DNA of 5,346 nt. Origin: Anaerolineae bacterium. Its GTDB lineage: Bacteria > Chloroflexota > Anaerolineae > Anaerolineales > Villigracilaceae. The number at the start of each line of letters is the position of its first letter. Positions within the stretch are counted from its first letter, which is position 1. The translations under genes and the position numbers were made by a program. The stretch lies in assembly GCA_003158885.1 (NCBI GenBank), contig PMLN01000104.1, positions 1 through 5,346 on the forward strand, in the 5' to 3' direction. Positions 4,032-5,346 of the stretch are shown here, piece after piece. The notes beneath the pieces are model-generated. The model saw only the letters and a program-made list of their open reading frames with translations, did no database searches and had not been told where the DNA came from.

Positions 4032-5346
4032 TTCCTCTTTCCTTTGCCGCTTTCACCAATCCCACGAACAACGGGTGCGGCCTCATCGGCCTCGATAAGA
4101 ACTCGGGGTGGAACTGGCTTCCGACCATATAGGGGTGATCGGCGAGTTCGGCGATCTCCACCAGCTTCCCATCCGGCGATAAGCCTGAAAATATCATCCC
4201 GGCTTTTTCGAATTCGGCGCGATACGCGTTGTTGAATTCGAAGCGGTGACGGTGACGCTCGTCCACCTGCGGCACGTTGTAGGCCTTGGCCGCTTTGGTG
4301 CCTTCCTGCAGCACGCACGGATATAATCCCAGCCGCATCGTGCCGCCCATATCGCTGATGGATTTTTGGTCAAGCATCAGGTCGATCACCGGTGCGGAGG
4401 TGCTGCGGTCGAACTCCGATGAATTCGCGTCTTCGAGGTTCAAAACATTGCGTGCGAACTCGATGGACATGGTTTGCATCCCCAGACATAACCCCAGATA
4501 CGGGACTTTCTTTTCACGCGCATAACGCGCCGCCATGATCTTGCCCTCGATGCCGCGCGACCCGAATCCTCCGGGCACTACGATCCCGTCCGCTCCTTGA
4601 ACGATGTCCCAACTCTTATCCTTTTCCAGATCTACGGAATGTACCCAGCCGATCTCGACTTCCACGTTGTTGGCTAGCGCGGCATGTTTCAGCGCCTCAC
4701 GCACCGATATATACGCGTCCTGTAATTCGACATATTTTCCTACCAGCGCAATCTTCACCGTGGGCTTTGGCTTGCGGACGTTGTCCACCATTTTTTGCCA
4801 CGGCTTCATGTCCACTTGGCGTGTGGCGGTCAGCTTCAACTTCTCCACCAGGTAATCGCCCACGCCGGCTCTTTCCAAAAGCAGGGGCACTTCATACAGC
4901 ACATCGCTGGTTACCATCGGGATGACTGCCTGCTTCTCCACATCGCAGAACAGGGCGATCTTGTCGCAGATGCCGTCCTCCACCGGATAATCCGAACGCG
5001 CAATGATCATGTTGGGCGAGATGCCGATCGAGCGCAAGGCCGACACCGAATGTTGGGTGGGCTTGGTCTTGAGTTCACCCGTCGCCCCGATGTATGGCAG
5101 CCAGGTTACGTGGATGAAAAACACGTTCTCGCGTCCGATTTCATTCCTCAGTTGTCTTAATGCTTCCAGGAATGGCTGGGATTCGATATCGCCCACCGTG
5201 CCGCCGATTTCGACCAGTACAACTTCCGCCCCCGTTTCCTTCGCCACCAGCCCGACCCGCCGCTTGATCTCGTTCGTGATGTGGGGGATCACCTGGATGG
5301 TCCCGCCGAGAAAATCTCCGCGCCGTTCCTTGCCGATGATCTCTGC
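4024..5346 (-). CDS. pyrG: CTP synthase, 3' part (5' end outside window)
   Basis: The frame is open from the right edge to a TGA at 4026-4024 and gives 440 residues; the full enzyme is about 540, so roughly the first 100 are missing. It makes CTP from UTP, ATP and glutamine, the last step of pyrimidine nucleotide synthesis, in the cytosol. The visible synthase part has KERRGDFLGGTIQVIPHIT, GTVGDIESQPF (residues 49-59) and KTKPTQHS (93-100). The class I glutamine amidotransferase domain has PGGFGSRGIEGK, the nucleophile Cys287 in LGLCLGMQ, and the His413/Glu415 pair in HPEF. No disruption is seen. The internal GTG at 5292 is not the start, because the family sequence continues upstream to the edge. 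A decayed copy of its last codons lies at 2451-2675. Confidence 0.97.
   Translation of the reverse strand, partial: AEIIGKERRGDFLGGTIQVIPHITNEIKRRVGLVAKETGAEVVLVEIGGTVGDIESQPFLEALRQLRNEIGRENVFFIHVTWLPYIGATGELKTKPTQHSVSALRSIGISPNMIIARSDYPVEDGICDKIALFCDVEKQAVIPMVTSDVLYEVPLLLERAGVGDYLVEKLKLTATRQVDMKPWQKMVDNVRKPKPTVKIALVGKYVELQDAYISVREALKHAALANNVEVEIGWVHSVDLEKDKSWDIVQGADGIVVPGGFGSRGIEGKIMAARYAREKKVPYLGLCLGMQTMSIEFARNVLNLEDANSSEFDRSTSAPVIDLMLDQKSISDMGGTMRLGLYPCVLQEGTKAAKAYNVPQVDERHRHRFEFNNAYRAEFEKAGMIFSGLSPDGKLVEIAELADHPYMVGSQFHPEFLSRPMRPHPLFVGLVKAAKERGKK

Noticed and set aside
3893..4318. Minus-strand 141-residue frame across the heptanucleotide array
   Set aside because: It is an out-of-frame reading of pyrG followed by low-complexity translation of the array.

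Overview
The window (5346 bp) reads as a bacterial chromosomal segment with a small accessory region between two housekeeping-type genes. No phylogenetic marker is complete. The mix of a TIR-FGE protein, a diversity-generating retroelement (DGR) repeat pair, dispersed intergenic repeats and a decayed PIN toxin module would suit an environmental bacterium such as an anaerobic Chloroflexota (Anaerolineae-type). That assignment is an inference from style, not proof.

Layout. Minus strand 1-351 is the 5' part of a radical SAM gene of the PflX-like (COG1313) family, cut by the window edge. Positions 352-674 are non-coding and hold a dispersed repeat, a perfect GC-rich palindrome and a TATAAT box. 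Plus strand 675-1982 encodes a 435-residue protein with an N-terminal TIR domain, a Pro/Ala/Ser linker and a C-terminal FGE/SUMF1 (C-type-lectin-like) domain. The last 47 codons contain a DGR variable repeat (VR, 1839-1959). A rho-independent terminator (2024-2051), a TATAAT box (2070-2075) and the template repeat (TR, 2117-2237) follow. VR and TR are 121 bp each and differ at 15 sites, every one of them an adenine in TR. This is the standard mark of adenine-specific mutagenic retrohoming.

No reverse transcriptase or Avd gene lies in the window. Neither flank leaves room for one close by, because a radical SAM gene lies on one side and CPBP protease and pyrG genes on the other. The cassette therefore looks like a satellite VR-TR pair served by an RT encoded elsewhere, or one that has lost its RT.

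The right half is on the minus strand: the 3' 440 codons of pyrG (CTP synthase, 4024-5346), then a seven-copy heptanucleotide array, a 15-bp inverted repeat, a strong sigma70-type promoter, a small basic ORF fused out of frame to a PIN-toxin C-terminus (decayed VapBC-like module), and a CPBP intramembrane protease (2678-3514). Directly after the CPBP stop codon lies a second, degraded copy of the pyrG 3' end (2451-2675). It is itself split by a ~127-bp insertion carrying a 16-bp inverted repeat. The 1.35-kb VapBC/CPBP segment thus sits between an intact and a decayed pyrG tail, as expected if foreign DNA entered at the end of pyrG.

How it may work (inference): the FGE domain gives a rapidly diversifying ligand-binding face, the TIR domain is a signalling or NAD-cleaving effector, and the separately promoted TR RNA supplies the variation. 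This would be a tunable sensor-effector, possibly for defence or self-recognition.
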